Both the position numbers and the translations under genes were made by a program. A DNA stretch of 64,000 bases from CAIWHR01 sp963846855 (GTDB taxonomy: Bacteria; Pseudomonadota; Gammaproteobacteria; Burkholderiales; Casimicrobiaceae). Below, one piece after another: positions 1-9,378 of the stretch. The notes beneath the pieces were generated by a model. That model was not told where the DNA came from. It did not search any database and worked only from the letters and a program-made list of their open reading frames with translations. Where the stretch lies: positions 186,001-250,000 of the forward strand of contig CAWJXK010000003.1 in assembly GCA_963846855.1 (NCBI GenBank), in the 5' to 3' direction. Each line of letters starts with the position of its first letter. Position 1 is the first letter of the stretch.

Positions 1-780
1 CGCACGACGCTGAACGGCGAGGGCCTGCAGCACGAGGACGGACACTCGCACATGATCTCGGCGACGATCCCGAACTGCATTTCCTACGACCCGACGTTCG
101 GCTACGAGGTCGCAGTGATCGTCCAGGACGGCCTGCGGCGGATGTACGCGGAGCAGCAGGATGTCTATTACTACCTGACGGTGATGAACGAGAACTACGC
201 GCAGCCGGCGATGCCGGAGGGCGCGGCGCCTGACATCATCAAGGGGATGTACCTGTTCCGCGCCGGCGAGAAGAAGTCGAAGGCACCGCGCGTCCAGCTG
301 CTGGGCTCGGGAACGATCTTCCGCGAGGTAGTCGCAGCCGCCGACCTCCTGAAGAACGACTGGGGCGTCGAGGCGGACCTCTGGAGCTGCCCCAGCTTCA
401 CCGAGCTCGCGCGCGACTGCATGCAGGTGACGCGCGAGGCCATGCTGAATCCGACCGCGAAGCCCAAGGAGGCACACGCGGAATCATGTCTCAAGGGTAC
501 GACCGGTCCGGTGATCGCGGCGACCGACTACATGCGCGCCTTCGCCGACCAGATCCGCGCGTGCGTCGGACGCCGGTACGTCGTGCTCGGCACCGATGGC
601 TTCGGCCGCTCGGACACGCGCGAGAAACTGCGCCGCTTCTTCGAGGTCGACCGCTACTACGTGACGGTCGCCGCGCTGAAGGCGCTCGCCGACGACGGCA
701 CGCTGCCGGCATCGAAGGCCGCCGAGGCGATGAAGAAATACGGCATCGACCCGGCGAAGCCGGCGCCGTGGACCGTCTAG
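1..780 (+). CDS. aceE: Pyruvate dehydrogenase E1 component (homodimeric type), C-terminal part
   Basis: The gene enters from the left edge of the window; the open frame starts at base 1, and 259 residues are visible. It is the thiamine-diphosphate E1 of the pyruvate dehydrogenase complex, which decarboxylates pyruvate and transfers the acetyl group to lipoyl-E2 in the cytoplasm. The visible part matches the end of the AceE family: LNGEGLQHEDGHSH, then the YDPTFGYEVAVIV segment and the C-terminal transketolase-like domain with GTDGFGRSDTREKLRRFFE. aceF follows 16 bp after the stop, so aceE-aceF-lpdA form one operon. The N-terminal two thirds, including the thiamine diphosphate site, lie outside the window. 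Confidence 0.97.
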   Translation, partial: RTTLNGEGLQHEDGHSHMISATIPNCISYDPTFGYEVAVIVQDGLRRMYAEQQDVYYYLTVMNENYAQPAMPEGAAPDIIKGMYLFRAGEKKSKAPRVQLLGSGTIFREVVAAADLLKNDWGVEADLWSCPSFTELARDCMQVTREAMLNPTAKPKEAHAESCLKGTTGPVIAATDYMRAFADQIRACVGRRYVVLGTDGFGRSDTREKLRRFFEVDRYYVTVAALKALADDGTLPASKAAEAMKKYGIDPAKPAPWTV

Positions 781-796
781 GCGTGGAGCGACACGC

Positions 797-2158
797 ATGA
801 GCACGATCGAAGTCAAGGTTCCCGACATCGGCGACTTCAAGGACGTCCCGGTCATCGAGGTGTTCGTGAAGCCCGGCGACATCGTCGCCGCCGAGGATTC
901 GCTCGTCACGCTCGAATCCGACAAGGCGACGATGGACGTTCCCGCGCCAACCGCAGGGACGGTCAAGGAAATGAAATTGAAGGTTGGCGACAAGGTGGCC
1001 GAGGGCACGCTGATCCTCACGCTCGAGGCCACGGACGCCGCGGCGAAGCCGAGCGCGCCGACCACCGCTGGCGCGCCGTCGCCGGGACCGGCATCCGCAC
1101 CTCAATCCACGACGGCACCCAGCGCGACACCCGCCGCACCGCCGACCGAACCCACAGCTTCCGCCGCAGCGACCACTGCCTCGCCCGCCGCACCGGCCCC
1201 TGCGGCGCCCGCCGCTTCACCAGCCGCGCCGGTCGACAGCGAGGCCTTCAAGGCGGCGCACGCATCGCCGTCGGTGCGCAAATTCGCGCGCGAGTTGGGC
1301 GTCGACCTCGCGCGCGTGACGGGCACCGGCCCGAACGGCAGGATTCAGCAGGAGGACGTGCAGAATTTCGTCAAGCAGGCGATGAGCGGCGCGGCCGGGG
1401 GTGGCGGCGTCAGTGCCGGCGGGGAGCTCAACCTCCTGCCGTGGCCGAAGGTCGATTTCGCGAAATTCGGCAGCTTCGAGACGCGGCCGCTGTCGCGCAT
1501 CAAGAAGATTTCCGGCGCGAATCTCGCGCGGAACTGGGTGATGATCCCGCACGTCACGCAGTTCGACGAAGCCGACACCACCGAACTCGAGGCCTTCCGC
1601 GTCGCGCTCAACAAGGAAAACGAGAAGGCCGGGATCAAGGTGACGATGCTCGCGTTCCTGATCAAGGCGAGCGTGGCCGCGCTCAAGAAATTCCCGGATT
1701 TCAATTCGTCCATCGATGGCGATAATCTGATCGTCAAACAATATTTCCACATCGGCTTCGCCGCCGACACGCCGAATGGGCTCGTCGTCCCGGTGATCCG
1801 CAACGCCGACCAGAAGGGCGTCCTCGCGATCGCGAAGGAAATGGGCGAGCTCTCCGCGAAGGCGCGCGAAGGCAAGCTCGGGCCGGCGGAAATGCAAGGC
1901 GGATGTTTCTCGATTTCATCGCTGGGCGGCATCGGCGGCACCGCGTTCACGCCGATCATCAACGCGCCGGAAGTCGCGATCCTCGGCGTATCGAAATCGC
2001 AGATGAAGCCGGTGTGGAACGGCAAGGAATTCGCGCCGCGACTGATGCTGCCGATCTCGCTGTCCTACGACCACCGCGTCATCGACGGCGCCTCGGCGGC
2101 GCGCTTCGCCGCATATCTCTGCGCGCTGCTCGCCGACATGCGCCGCGTGATGCTATGA
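797..2158 (+). CDS. aceF: Dihydrolipoyllysine-residue acetyltransferase (E2 of pyruvate dehydrogenase)
   Basis: The product has 453 residues. E2 accepts the acetyl group from E1 on a swinging lipoyl arm and passes it to CoA. Domain order is one lipoyl domain (residues about 3-75, lipoylated Lys in ESDKATMDVPAP), a long Ala/Pro linker (about 80-150), a peripheral-subunit-binding domain (about 155-192, HASPSVRKFARELGVDLARV), then the catalytic domain ending with the HRVIDG motif near the C-terminus. A single lipoyl domain is fewer than the three of E. coli, but such forms are common in the group. The stop TGA overlaps an ATG that opens the downstream intergenic repeat. It belongs to the aceE-aceF-lpdA operon. 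Confidence 0.97.
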   Translation: MSTIEVKVPDIGDFKDVPVIEVFVKPGDIVAAEDSLVTLESDKATMDVPAPTAGTVKEMKLKVGDKVAEGTLILTLEATDAAAKPSAPTTAGAPSPGPASAPQSTTAPSATPAAPPTEPTASAAATTASPAAPAPAAPAASPAAPVDSEAFKAAHASPSVRKFARELGVDLARVTGTGPNGRIQQEDVQNFVKQAMSGAAGGGGVSAGGELNLLPWPKVDFAKFGSFETRPLSRIKKISGANLARNWVMIPHVTQFDEADTTELEAFRVALNKENEKAGIKVTMLAFLIKASVAALKKFPDFNSSIDGDNLIVKQYFHIGFAADTPNGLVVPVIRNADQKGVLAIAKEMGELSAKAREGKLGPAEMQGGCFSISSLGGIGGTAFTPIINAPEVAILGVSKSQMKPVWNGKEFAPRLMLPISLSYDHRVIDGASAARFAAYLCALLADMRRVML

Positions 2159-2256
2159 ACGAGATCATGAGCGCCGCCGGGCCGTCCCAAGGCGCGAATT
2201 GCTCCCCCCCGGGGGGCAGCGCAGCGGCGACAGCCGCAAGCGTGGGGGCACTATAA
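2159..2256 (+). repeat. Intergenic repeat, copy 1 (aceF-lpdA gap)
   Basis: This 98-bp gap begins near TGAGCGCCGCCGGGCCGTCC and contains AAGGCGCGAATTGCTCC, then a C-run/G-run pair that can fold as a short hairpin, and ends in a GTGGGGGC motif just before the lpdA start. Nearly the same string recurs at 35.98-36.14 kb, and more diverged forms recur at 36.86-37.04 kb. The copy fills the whole space between two operon genes, and its terminal G-run lies where the lpdA ribosome-binding site should be. A 33-codon frame opens at 2155 and runs to 2256, but it is only repeat translated and is not called as a gene. Confidence 0.8.
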
Positions 2257-4101
2257 ATGGCGACGATCGACATCAAGGTTCCCGACATAGGGGACTTCAA
2301 GGACATCCCGGTCATCGAGGTCTTCGTGAAGCCGGGCGACACGGTCGCTGCCGAGGATTCGCTCGTCACGCTCGAGTCGGACAAGGCGACGATGGACGTT
2401 CCCGCACCGGCCGCGGGCACGATCAAGGAAATGAAACTGAAAGTGGGCGACAAGGTCAGCGAAGGCACGCTGATTGCGGTGCTCGAATCGGCCGCCGCCG
2501 CTCCCGCTTCCCCGTCGCCGGCCGCGAGCGGGAAAGACAGCGTCGCGGCGAGCGTGCCTGCGAAGCGCGGTCCGACGTCCGCGCCCCCCGCTTCGCCTTC
2601 GCCCGCCACTGCACCTTCATCCGCTGCCGCGCCGATTCCCGGCGCCGCAACCTACACCGGCAAGGTCGACGTCGAGTGCCAGATGCTCGTGCTTGGTTCG
2701 GGACCGGGCGGCTACAGCGCCGCGTTCCGCGCGGCAGACCTCGGGATGAAGACCGTGCTGGTCGAGCGTTACGCGCAGCTGGGCGGCGTGTGCCTCAACG
2801 TCGGCTGCATTCCGTCGAAGGCGCTGCTGCACATCGCCGCGGTGATGGACGAGGCGAAGGCGCTCTCCGATCACGGTATCGCGTTCGCCTCGCCGCAGGT
2901 GGATCTCGACAAGCTGCGAGGCTGGAAGAACAAGGTCGTCGGCAAGCTCACCGGCGGCCTCACCGTCATGGCAAAGTCGCGCAAGGTCGAGGTCGTTCGC
3001 GGCGTCGGCCAGTTTCTCGATTCGCATCACGTCGAGGTCGAGGCGACCGAAGGCGCCGGCCAGGCAAAGTCCGGCGCGAAGAGAGTCGTGAAGTTCGCGC
3101 AGGCGATCATCGCCGCCGGCTCGCAAGTGGTGCGGCTGCCGTTCATTCCCGACGATCCGCGCGTGCTTGACTCGACCGGCGCGCTCGAGCTCGCGTCGAT
3201 CCCCAAGCGGATGCTGGTGATCGGCGGCGGCATCATCGGCCTCGAGATGGGCACCGTCTATTCGACGCTCGGCACGCGGCTCGACGTCGTCGAGATGCTT
3301 CCCGGACTCATGCCCGGCGCCGACCGCGATCTCGTACGCGTCTGGGAGAAGTTCAACAAGCCCCGCTTCGACCGCGTCATGCTGTCGACGAAGACCACCG
3401 CCGTCGAGGCAAAACCGGATGCGCTGTGGGTGACCTTCGAAGGACCGAACGCGCCCAAGGAACCGCAGCCGTACGACGCGGTGCTGATGAGCGTCGGCCG
3501 CTCGCCCAATGGCAGGAAGATCGGCGCCGAGAAGGCCGGCGTCGCGGTCACCGACCGCGGTTTCATCCCGGTGGACGGCCAGATGCGCACGAACGTGCCG
3601 CACATCTTCGCGATCGGCGACATCGTCGGCCAGCCAATGCTTGCGCACAAGGCGACGCACGAAGGCCACGTCGCCGCGGAAGCCGCGGCCGGCGAGAAGA
3701 GTTACTTCGACGCGCGCGTGATCCCGTCGGTCGCCTACACCGATCCCGAGATCGCGTGGGTCGGCGTCACCGAGGACGAAGCGAAGGAAAAAGGCATCAA
3801 GATCGAGAAGGCACTCTTCCCATGGGTGGCCTCGGGACGCGCGATCGCCAACGGCCGCGACGAAGGCCACACCAAGCTGCTGTTCGACGCGACGACGCAC
3901 CGGATCGTCGGCGGCGGCATCGTCGGCACGCACGCCGGGGACCTCATCTCCGAACTCGCGCTCGCGATCGAAATGGGCGCCGACGCGGTCGACATCGGGC
4001 GCACCATTCATCCGCACCCGACGCTCTCCGAATCGGTCGGCCTCGCGGCCGAGGCATTCGAGGGCGTTTGCACCGATCTGCCGCCGGCGCGGAAGAAGTA
4101 A
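2257..4101 (+). CDS. lpdA: Dihydrolipoyl dehydrogenase with N-terminal lipoyl domain (E3)
   Basis: The product has 614 residues. E3 reoxidises dihydrolipoamide with NAD+ and FAD. An extra lipoyl domain sits at residues about 3-75 (again ESDKATMDVPAP) and is nearly identical to that of aceF. An Ala/Pro linker follows, then the FAD-binding fold (GSGPGGYSAAFRAADLG), the redox disulfide GGVCLNVGCIPSK, a central NAD-binding GGGIIGLEMG and the C-terminal interface motif HPHPTLSESV with the catalytic His-Glu. Lipoyl-bearing E3 subunits are known in betaproteobacterial and neisserial complexes. The gene is last in the operon and is followed by a strong terminator. Confidence 0.97.
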   Translation: MATIDIKVPDIGDFKDIPVIEVFVKPGDTVAAEDSLVTLESDKATMDVPAPAAGTIKEMKLKVGDKVSEGTLIAVLESAAAAPASPSPAASGKDSVAASVPAKRGPTSAPPASPSPATAPSSAAAPIPGAATYTGKVDVECQMLVLGSGPGGYSAAFRAADLGMKTVLVERYAQLGGVCLNVGCIPSKALLHIAAVMDEAKALSDHGIAFASPQVDLDKLRGWKNKVVGKLTGGLTVMAKSRKVEVVRGVGQFLDSHHVEVEATEGAGQAKSGAKRVVKFAQAIIAAGSQVVRLPFIPDDPRVLDSTGALELASIPKRMLVIGGGIIGLEMGTVYSTLGTRLDVVEMLPGLMPGADRDLVRVWEKFNKPRFDRVMLSTKTTAVEAKPDALWVTFEGPNAPKEPQPYDAVLMSVGRSPNGRKIGAEKAGVAVTDRGFIPVDGQMRTNVPHIFAIGDIVGQPMLAHKATHEGHVAAEAAAGEKSYFDARVIPSVAYTDPEIAWVGVTEDEAKEKGIKIEKALFPWVASGRAIANGRDEGHTKLLFDATTHRIVGGGIVGTHAGDLISELALAIEMGADAVDIGRTIHPHPTLSESVGLAAEAFEGVCTDLPPARKK

Positions 4102-4122
4102 TCATTTCCTGCACCGAAACAT

Positions 4123-4156
4123 CGACGCCCGGCCCGCGTGCCGGGCGTCGCGTTTT
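4123..4156 (+). terminator. Rho-independent terminator of the pyruvate dehydrogenase operon
   Basis: A perfect 11-bp stem (CGACGCCCGGC at 4123-4133 with GCCGGGCGTCG at 4140-4150) closes a 6-nt loop and is followed by CGTTTT. It lies 21 bp after the lpdA stop and before rpiA, which separates the two transcription units. Confidence 0.85.
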
Positions 4157-4195
4157 CTCAGCGCGTAAAATGACGGGCTACGGAGGAGCGGCACC

Positions 4196-4855
4196 ATGAC
4201 CCAGGACGAGATGAAGCAGGCAGTTGCCCGCGAGGCGATCAAGTACGTGCAGGACGACGAGATCATCGGCGTCGGATCAGGCTCGACGGCGAACTTCTTC
4301 ATCGACGAGCTCGCCAGGATCAAGCACAGGATCAAGGGCGCGGTGTCGAGCTCGGCCAAGTCGACCGAGCGCCTCAAGGCTCACGGCATCTACGTCGAGG
4401 ACCTCAACAACGTGTCCGACGTCCCGGTGTACGTGGACGGCGCCGACGAGGTGACCGAGCACGGCGCGATGATCAAGGGCGGCGGCGGCGCGCTGACGCG
4501 AGAGAAGATCGTCGCCGCCGTTGCGCGCAAGTTCGTCTGCATCGTCGATGCGACGAAGCTCGTTCCGGTGCTGGGCAAGTTTCCGCTGCCGGTTGAGGTC
4601 ATTCCCATGGCGCGAAGCTACGTCGCACGCCAGCTCGTGCTGTTGCGCGGTCAGCCGGCGTGGCGGATGGGGTTCACGACCGACAACGGCAACGTGATCC
4701 TCGACGTGCACGGGCTCACGCTGACCAATCCTGTGGAGATGGAAGCGAAGATCCGCGCGATCGCGGGTGTGGTCACCGTCGGGCTTTTCGCGCAGCGCGG
4801 CGCCAATGTGATCCTGCTCGGCAGCGAATCAGGCGTGAAGACGATCAAGGTCTGA
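4196..4855 (+). CDS. rpiA: Ribose-5-phosphate isomerase A
   Basis: The product has 219 residues, the usual RpiA size. It interconverts ribose-5-phosphate and ribulose-5-phosphate in the pentose phosphate pathway. Family motifs are present in order: GVGSGSTANFFIDEL (phosphate loop), DGADEV, and KGGGGALTREKIVA, which carries the catalytic region. A GGAGGAG ribosome-binding site lies seven bases before the ATG. The gene stands alone between the lpdA terminator and proA. The sequence is complete with no irregularity. Confidence 0.96.
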   Translation: MTQDEMKQAVAREAIKYVQDDEIIGVGSGSTANFFIDELARIKHRIKGAVSSSAKSTERLKAHGIYVEDLNNVSDVPVYVDGADEVTEHGAMIKGGGGALTREKIVAAVARKFVCIVDATKLVPVLGKFPLPVEVIPMARSYVARQLVLLRGQPAWRMGFTTDNGNVILDVHGLTLTNPVEMEAKIRAIAGVVTVGLFAQRGANVILLGSESGVKTIKV

Positions 4856-4902
4856 GCCGCCGCCGCGCTGCCGCCGCCCAGCGTTGGCGCTAGAATGTGC
4901 GC

Positions 4903-6198
4903 ATGTCCAATCTCCTGATCCCGGGCCTCGGCACCTTTGCCGACCTCGCCGCGTACATGCACGGCGTCGGCGAGGCCGCGCGCGCGGCGTCGCGCGAACT
5001 CGCCCGCGCGAGCACGCAAGCGAGAAACGACGCGCTCGTCGCGATGGCGGCGGCGATCCGCCGCGACAGCGCGACACTGCTCGCCGCGAACGCCGAGGAC
5101 GTCGCCGCGGCAAAGGCGGGCGGCAGCGACGCCGCGTTTATCGACCGGCTCGCATTGACGCCGGCGCTGGTCGGCGCGATGGCCGACGGCCTCGACGCCA
5201 TCGCCGCGCTGCCCGATCCTATCGGCGAGATCAGCGAGCTTCGCTACCGGCCTTCCGGCATCCAGGTGGGGCGGATGCGCGTGCCGCTCGGCGTCGTCGG
5301 CATCATCTACGAGTCGCGGCCGAACGTGACCGCGGATGCCGCCGGGCTGTGCCTCAAGGCCGGCAATGCGACGATCCTGCGCGGCGGATCCGAAGCGCTG
5401 CGCAGCAATCAGGCGATTGCCGCCTGCCTCTACGAAGCGCTCGCCGCGGCCGGATTGCCGCAGACCGGTGTCCAGGTGGTCGCAACCACGGACCGCGCGG
5501 CCGTCGGCCACCTCATCGCCGACGAGAAGCATGTCGACGTGATCATTCCGCGCGGCGGCAAGAGCCTCATCGAGCGCATCGCCCGCGAGGCGAAGGTCCC
5601 GGTGATCAAGCACCTCGACGGCGTGTGCCACGTGTATGTCGACGCCGAGGCCGACGTCGGGATGGCGGTGCGCATCGCCGACAATGCGAAGACGCAGCGC
5701 TATTCGCCGTGCAACACGATGGAGACGCTGCTGGTGCACGCCGGAATCGCCGGGCGCGTGCTCCCGCCGCTGGCGGCGATCTACGCGGAGAAAGGCGTCG
5801 AGCTGCGCGGTTGCGAGCGCTCGCGCGCGTTGGTGCCGGCGATGAAGCCCGCCACCGAGAACGATTGGTACACCGAATACCTGGCGCCGATCCTGTCGGT
5901 GCGAATCGTCGACGATCTCGACACCGCCATCGCGCACATCGCCAAGTACGGGTCGCAGCACACCGACGCCATCGTCACCGGCAACTACGCGGCGGCGATG
6001 CGCTTCCTGCGCGAGGTCGACTCGAGCTCGGTCATCGTCAACGCATCGACGCGCTTTGCCGACGGTTACGAGTTCGGTCTCGGCGCCGAGATCGGCATCT
6101 CGACGAACAAGCTGCATGCGCGCGGGCCGGTCGGGCTCGAAGGACTCACCAGCCGGAAATGGGTGGTGCTGGGGTCCGGCCAGATCCGCGAGACGTAA
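4903..6198 (+). CDS. proA: Glutamate-5-semialdehyde dehydrogenase (gamma-glutamyl phosphate reductase)
   Basis: The enzyme reduces gamma-glutamyl phosphate to glutamate-5-semialdehyde with NADPH, the second step of proline synthesis. The product is 431 residues from the ATG at 4903; an in-frame GTG at 4897 is the alternative start. The catalytic Cys is in YSPCNTMETLLVHA. The NADP-binding and aldehyde dehydrogenase motifs GVVGIIYESRPNVTADAA, IPRGGKSLI and the end GPVGLEGLTSRKW are all present. A TAGAAT string at 4891-4896 resembles a -10 box, but I see no matching -35. proB is not in the window. Confidence 0.96.
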   Translation: MSNLLIPGLGTFADLAAYMHGVGEAARAASRELARASTQARNDALVAMAAAIRRDSATLLAANAEDVAAAKAGGSDAAFIDRLALTPALVGAMADGLDAIAALPDPIGEISELRYRPSGIQVGRMRVPLGVVGIIYESRPNVTADAAGLCLKAGNATILRGGSEALRSNQAIAACLYEALAAAGLPQTGVQVVATTDRAAVGHLIADEKHVDVIIPRGGKSLIERIAREAKVPVIKHLDGVCHVYVDAEADVGMAVRIADNAKTQRYSPCNTMETLLVHAGIAGRVLPPLAAIYAEKGVELRGCERSRALVPAMKPATENDWYTEYLAPILSVRIVDDLDTAIAHIAKYGSQHTDAIVTGNYAAAMRFLREVDSSSVIVNASTRFADGYEFGLGAEIGISTNKLHARGPVGLEGLTSRKWVVLGSGQIRET

Positions 6199-6285
6199 GA
6201 CGGGAACCGGAACGCCGATCGTGGCCGTTCCGGCCATCGTGCCGATGCGTGTGCCGCCGTGAATCGTCTTCGCTGACCTCGTACC

Positions 6286-7141
6286 ATGTCCTCGTCGGTT
6301 TCCGTTTCCATCGCGACAAACACGGTGATCGCCGCCGCCAAGGGGTTCGGCTGGGTCGTCACCGGATCGCCGACGTTTTTCGCGGAGACGGTCCATTCGC
6401 TCGCCGACGTCGGCAACCAGGTGCTGCTCAAGATCGGCGAGGTGCGCGGCCGCGCCGGCCCGACCCGCGAGCATCCATTCGGCCGCGGCCAGGAGAAGTT
6501 CTTCTGGGCGCTGGTCTCCGCGGTAAGCGTGTTCTTCATCGGCTGCGGCATCAATGTCTACCACGGGATTCACGCACTGATCGACCCGCTGGAGGTCCAG
6601 CCGTTCTCGCCGCTGGTGGTGGGGCTCCTGCTGTTTGCGCTCGCACTCGAATCATGGACATTCGTGATCGCCTGGAAGGAGATCGGCGGCGCGCGCGGCC
6701 TCGCGGAGAACCGCAACAACGTCACCGTGCTCGCCGTGTTGGTCGAGGACGGCGTCGCGCTGTTCGGCATCCTGCTGACGCTGCTGGTCGCCAGCGTGTC
6801 GTACGTCGCGGGCCCGCACCCCGAGTTCGACGCGGGAGTGTCCATCGTCGTCGGCGTGCTGCTGGGCGTGATGGCGCTCTTCCTGGCGGCGCTCAATCGC
6901 CGGCTCCTGATCGACAGCTCCGACACGGCACTCGACCGCGCTGTCGAGTCGTGGCTCGGCCAGAAGGATGTCCGCGCCGAGGTGCAATCGCTCATCGTCG
7001 ACGACGATCGCGCAGTCGTGTTCGTGCGCGCGCTGCATGAAGTGCGGGATTCGCATGCGCTCGGCGAGGCGCTTCGGGCGCATGCGCGCGACGCGCTCCG
7101 CAAGACGGTCGACGCCGTCTACTGGCAATTCCGCGCGATGA
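6286..7141 (+). CDS. Cation diffusion facilitator family transporter (probable frameshift at 3' end)
   Basis: This is an inner-membrane divalent-cation/proton antiporter of the CDF family. The N-terminal membrane segments are recognisable: TVHSLADVGNQVLL carries the His/Asp metal motif, REHPFGRGQEKFFWAL follows, and further helices run to about residue 210. A soluble C-terminal domain follows to VDAVYWQF near residue 283. As sequenced, the frame has no stop here and runs straight into the next gene (MNATPSEVLEF). Removing one base from the CGCGCG run at 7131-7138 would end it as QFRA-stop, with ATGA overlapping the next start; 6286-7141 is a multiple of three plus one. I infer an indel rather than a true fusion. 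The metal is unknown. Confidence 0.8.
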
Positions 7142-7705
7142 ACGCGACGCCGTCCGAGGTGCTGGAGTTCTGGTTCGGCGAATTGCCGCATCGCAGCCGC
7201 GCCATCTGGTTCACCAAGGATTCCGCCTTCGACGCGGCGATCCGCGCGCGCTTCGGCGAGGCCGTCGAGGCCGCGCTCTCCGGCGCGTTCGCGGAATGGT
7301 CGGCCACGCGCGCACGGCGCGCTGGCGCGGGTGATCCTGCTCGACCAGTTCACCCGCAACATCTTTCGCGACACGCCGCGCGCGTTCGAAGGCGACGCGC
7401 TCGCGCGCCCGGTCGCCGCCGCGGTGGTGGACGCCGGGCAGGATCGCGCGCTCGACCGATACGAGCGGCAGTTTCTCTATCTGCCGTTCGAGCACAGCGA
7501 GTCCATGGCCGACCAGGTCCGGTCGATCGAGTTGTTCAGCGCGCTCGCGCAGGCCACCGGCGACGATTCCCTGCTGCCCTGGGCCACGCGACATGCGGAC
7601 ATCGTCCGCCGCTTCGGCCGGTTCCCGCACCGGAACGAGATCCTCGGACGCGCGTCGACGTCGGAAGAGATCGCATTCCTGAAGGAGCCCGGGTCGCGGT
7701 TCTGA
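7138..7705 (+). CDS. DUF924 family protein, interrupted by a +1 frameshift
   Basis: The first part (MNATPSEVLEFWFGELPHR to AEWSAT) is in the frame of the upstream transporter. From GALARVILLDQFTRNIFRDT to the end at 7705 it continues in the +1 frame. Read across one extra base at about 7306-7312 (an ACGCGCGCAC run), it gives a 188-residue protein of the normal DUF924 length and motif order. DUF924 proteins are TPR-like folds of unknown function common in proteobacteria. The indel could be a sequence error or a recent mutation. Codon usage on both sides matches the neighbours. Confidence 0.8.
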
Positions 7706-7825
7706 CGAAGCGGGCGCCCTACGGGGCCGGTACAATCGACCGAAGCGAGGCTGCCGCCGGGGCCATGACCCGACCGGGCCGCGTCCACAGACGACGCAAG
7801 CGCGCACACCAATCGGCATTCTTGA

Positions 7826-8509
7826 ATGGACAATGCCTCGCACGGCGCACTCGGCATTCTCGGGGGAACGTTCGACCCGATCCATTACGGGCACCTCGAG
7901 CTCGCGCGCGACGTGCGGGCGGCGCTGCCGTTCGCCGCGCTGAATCTCGTCCCCGCCGGCGCTCCGCCGCATCGCGAGCCGCCGGTCGCGTCGGCAGAGC
8001 ATCGCCTTGCCATGACGAGGCTCGGCGTAGGGGATTATCCGGAACTCGGCGTCGACGACCGCGAGATCACGCGGCCCGGCCCCAGTTACACGGTCGAGAC
8101 GCTGGAAGCGCTGCGTGCCGAGTCGCCCTCGCGGCCGCTCGCACTCATTGTCGGCGCCGATGCGCTGGCCGGATTGCCGCAATGGCACCGCTGGCGCGAG
8201 CTGTTCGACCTTGCGCACATCATCGCCGTCCTACGGCCCGGCAGCGCGTTGACCGATGCGTTCCCGCCGGAGCTCGCGCGCGAATGGCAGCGCCGGCATA
8301 CGGGGGATTCGCAGGCGCTGTCGCGCCGGCCCGCCGGATCGATCATCGTCCAGCCGATCACCGCGCATCCGATTTCGGCGTCCTCGATTCGCACGGCGCT
8401 CGCGCGCGGACCCGAAGGCGCCGCCGCCGTGGCCGGTTTGCTTCCGCCCAAGGTTTTGGCCTATATTGAACATAACCAACTCTACAGATCACCTCCGGAT
8501 GCGCCTTAA
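7826..8509 (+). CDS. nadD: Nicotinate-nucleotide adenylyltransferase
   Basis: This enzyme of NAD synthesis adenylylates nicotinate mononucleotide. The product has 227 residues. The nucleotidyltransferase signature GILGGTFDPIHYGHL is at residues 9-23, and the ISASSIR motif is near the C-terminus. The 3' end overlaps rsfS by 11 nt, so the two are translationally linked in the conserved nadD-rsfS-rlmH-maf-rng cluster. A TACAAT hexamer about 95 bp upstream is a possible -10 box, without a good -35. Confidence 0.96.
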   Translation: MDNASHGALGILGGTFDPIHYGHLELARDVRAALPFAALNLVPAGAPPHREPPVASAEHRLAMTRLGVGDYPELGVDDREITRPGPSYTVETLEALRAESPSRPLALIVGADALAGLPQWHRWRELFDLAHIIAVLRPGSALTDAFPPELAREWQRRHTGDSQALSRRPAGSIIVQPITAHPISASSIRTALARGPEGAAAVAGLLPPKVLAYIEHNQLYRSPPDAP

Positions 8510-8867
8510 CAAGCTGCAAAAGACCGCCGTCACCGCTCTCGAAGACATCAAAGCGCGCGATATCGCCGTCCTCGACGTCCGCAAGCTCACCAGTCTCTGC
8601 GACACCCTTGTGATCGCCAGCGCCGAGTCCAACCGGCAGGTGAAGGCGCTCGCCAATCACGTCCGCGACAAGCTCAAGTCGGGGGGCGCGACGATCATCG
8701 GCGTCGAAGGCGAGGACACCGGCGAGTGGGTGCTGGTCGACGCCGGCGACATCATCGTTCACATCATGCAGCCCGCGGTGCGCGCCTACTACAACCTCGA
8801 GGAGCTGTGGGCGCCCGCGAAATCCCGGCTCGCCCGCCCGCGGGCCCCGCAGCGCAAGGCGGCGTGA
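8499..8867 (+). CDS. rsfS: Ribosomal silencing factor RsfS
   Basis: The product is 122 residues from the ATG at 8499, which lies inside the end of nadD. RsfS binds ribosomal protein uL14 on the large subunit and blocks subunit joining when nutrients are scarce. The family pattern is clear: LQKTAVTALEDIKARDIAVLDV, then SNRQVKALANHV, GEDTGEWVLVDAGDIIVHIM and YYNLEELW. The basic C-terminal tail is typical. It lies between nadD and rlmH, the usual order in proteobacteria. Confidence 0.95.
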   Translation: MRLNKLQKTAVTALEDIKARDIAVLDVRKLTSLCDTLVIASAESNRQVKALANHVRDKLKSGGATIIGVEGEDTGEWVLVDAGDIIVHIMQPAVRAYYNLEELWAPAKSRLARPRAPQRKAA

Positions 8868-8900
8868 ACCGCCGGCGGTGCCGGATCGCCACCGCCCCCG

Positions 8901-9368
8901 ATGAAGCTTCGCATCGTCGCGTTGGGGCACCGGATGCCGGCGTGGGTCGATGCGGGATTCGATGACTACGCGCGCCGGATGCCGCGCGATCTTCCGCTGG
9001 AGCTCGTCGCGCTGAAGCCCGAGACACGGAGCGAGGGCAAGCCGGTAGCGGCGCTTCTCGCCGCCGAAGCCAGACGGATTGGCGCCGCCTGCAAGGACTC
9101 CCGCGTCATCGCGCTCGACGAGCACGGTCGCGCATGGACGACCCGGGAGCTCGCCGCGCAGCTCGCGCAATGGCGCAGCGACGCGCGCGACGTCGCGTTC
9201 GTGATCGGCAGCGCGGATGGCCTCGACGACTCGGTCAAGCGCGGAGCTGCGCAGACCGTCGCGCTGTCGGCGCTCACGCTTCCGCACGGCCTCGTCCGCG
9301 TGATGGTCGCCGAGCAGCTCTACCGCGCGGCGAGCCTGCTGTCGGGACACCCGTATCATCGCAATTAA
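8901..9368 (+). CDS. rlmH: 23S rRNA (pseudouridine-1915-N3)-methyltransferase RlmH
   Basis: The product has 155 residues, the standard length of this SPOUT-class methyltransferase, which methylates pseudouridine 1915 in helix 69 of 23S rRNA on assembled ribosomes. Visible motifs are LDEHGRAWTTRELA and the SAM-binding knot FVIGSADGLDDSVKRGA, ending in the conserved AEQLYRAASLLSGHPYHRN. The gene directly follows rsfS and precedes maf by 10 bp. Confidence 0.96.
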   Translation: MKLRIVALGHRMPAWVDAGFDDYARRMPRDLPLELVALKPETRSEGKPVAALLAAEARRIGAACKDSRVIALDEHGRAWTTRELAAQLAQWRSDARDVAFVIGSADGLDDSVKRGAAQTVALSALTLPHGLVRVMVAEQLYRAASLLSGHPYHRN

Positions 9369-9378
9369 GGACCGCTAG

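Noticed and set aside
2155..2256. A 33-codon ORF overlapping the aceF stop
   Set aside because: It is entirely made of the intergenic repeat, and the equivalent frame is not kept in the other copies.
6286..8469. Apparent 727-residue fusion of a CDF transporter with DUF924 and an Arg-rich tail
   Set aside because: The tail is nadD read out of frame, and the join lacks only one base from a normal stop with an ATGA overlap, so indels are the better explanation.
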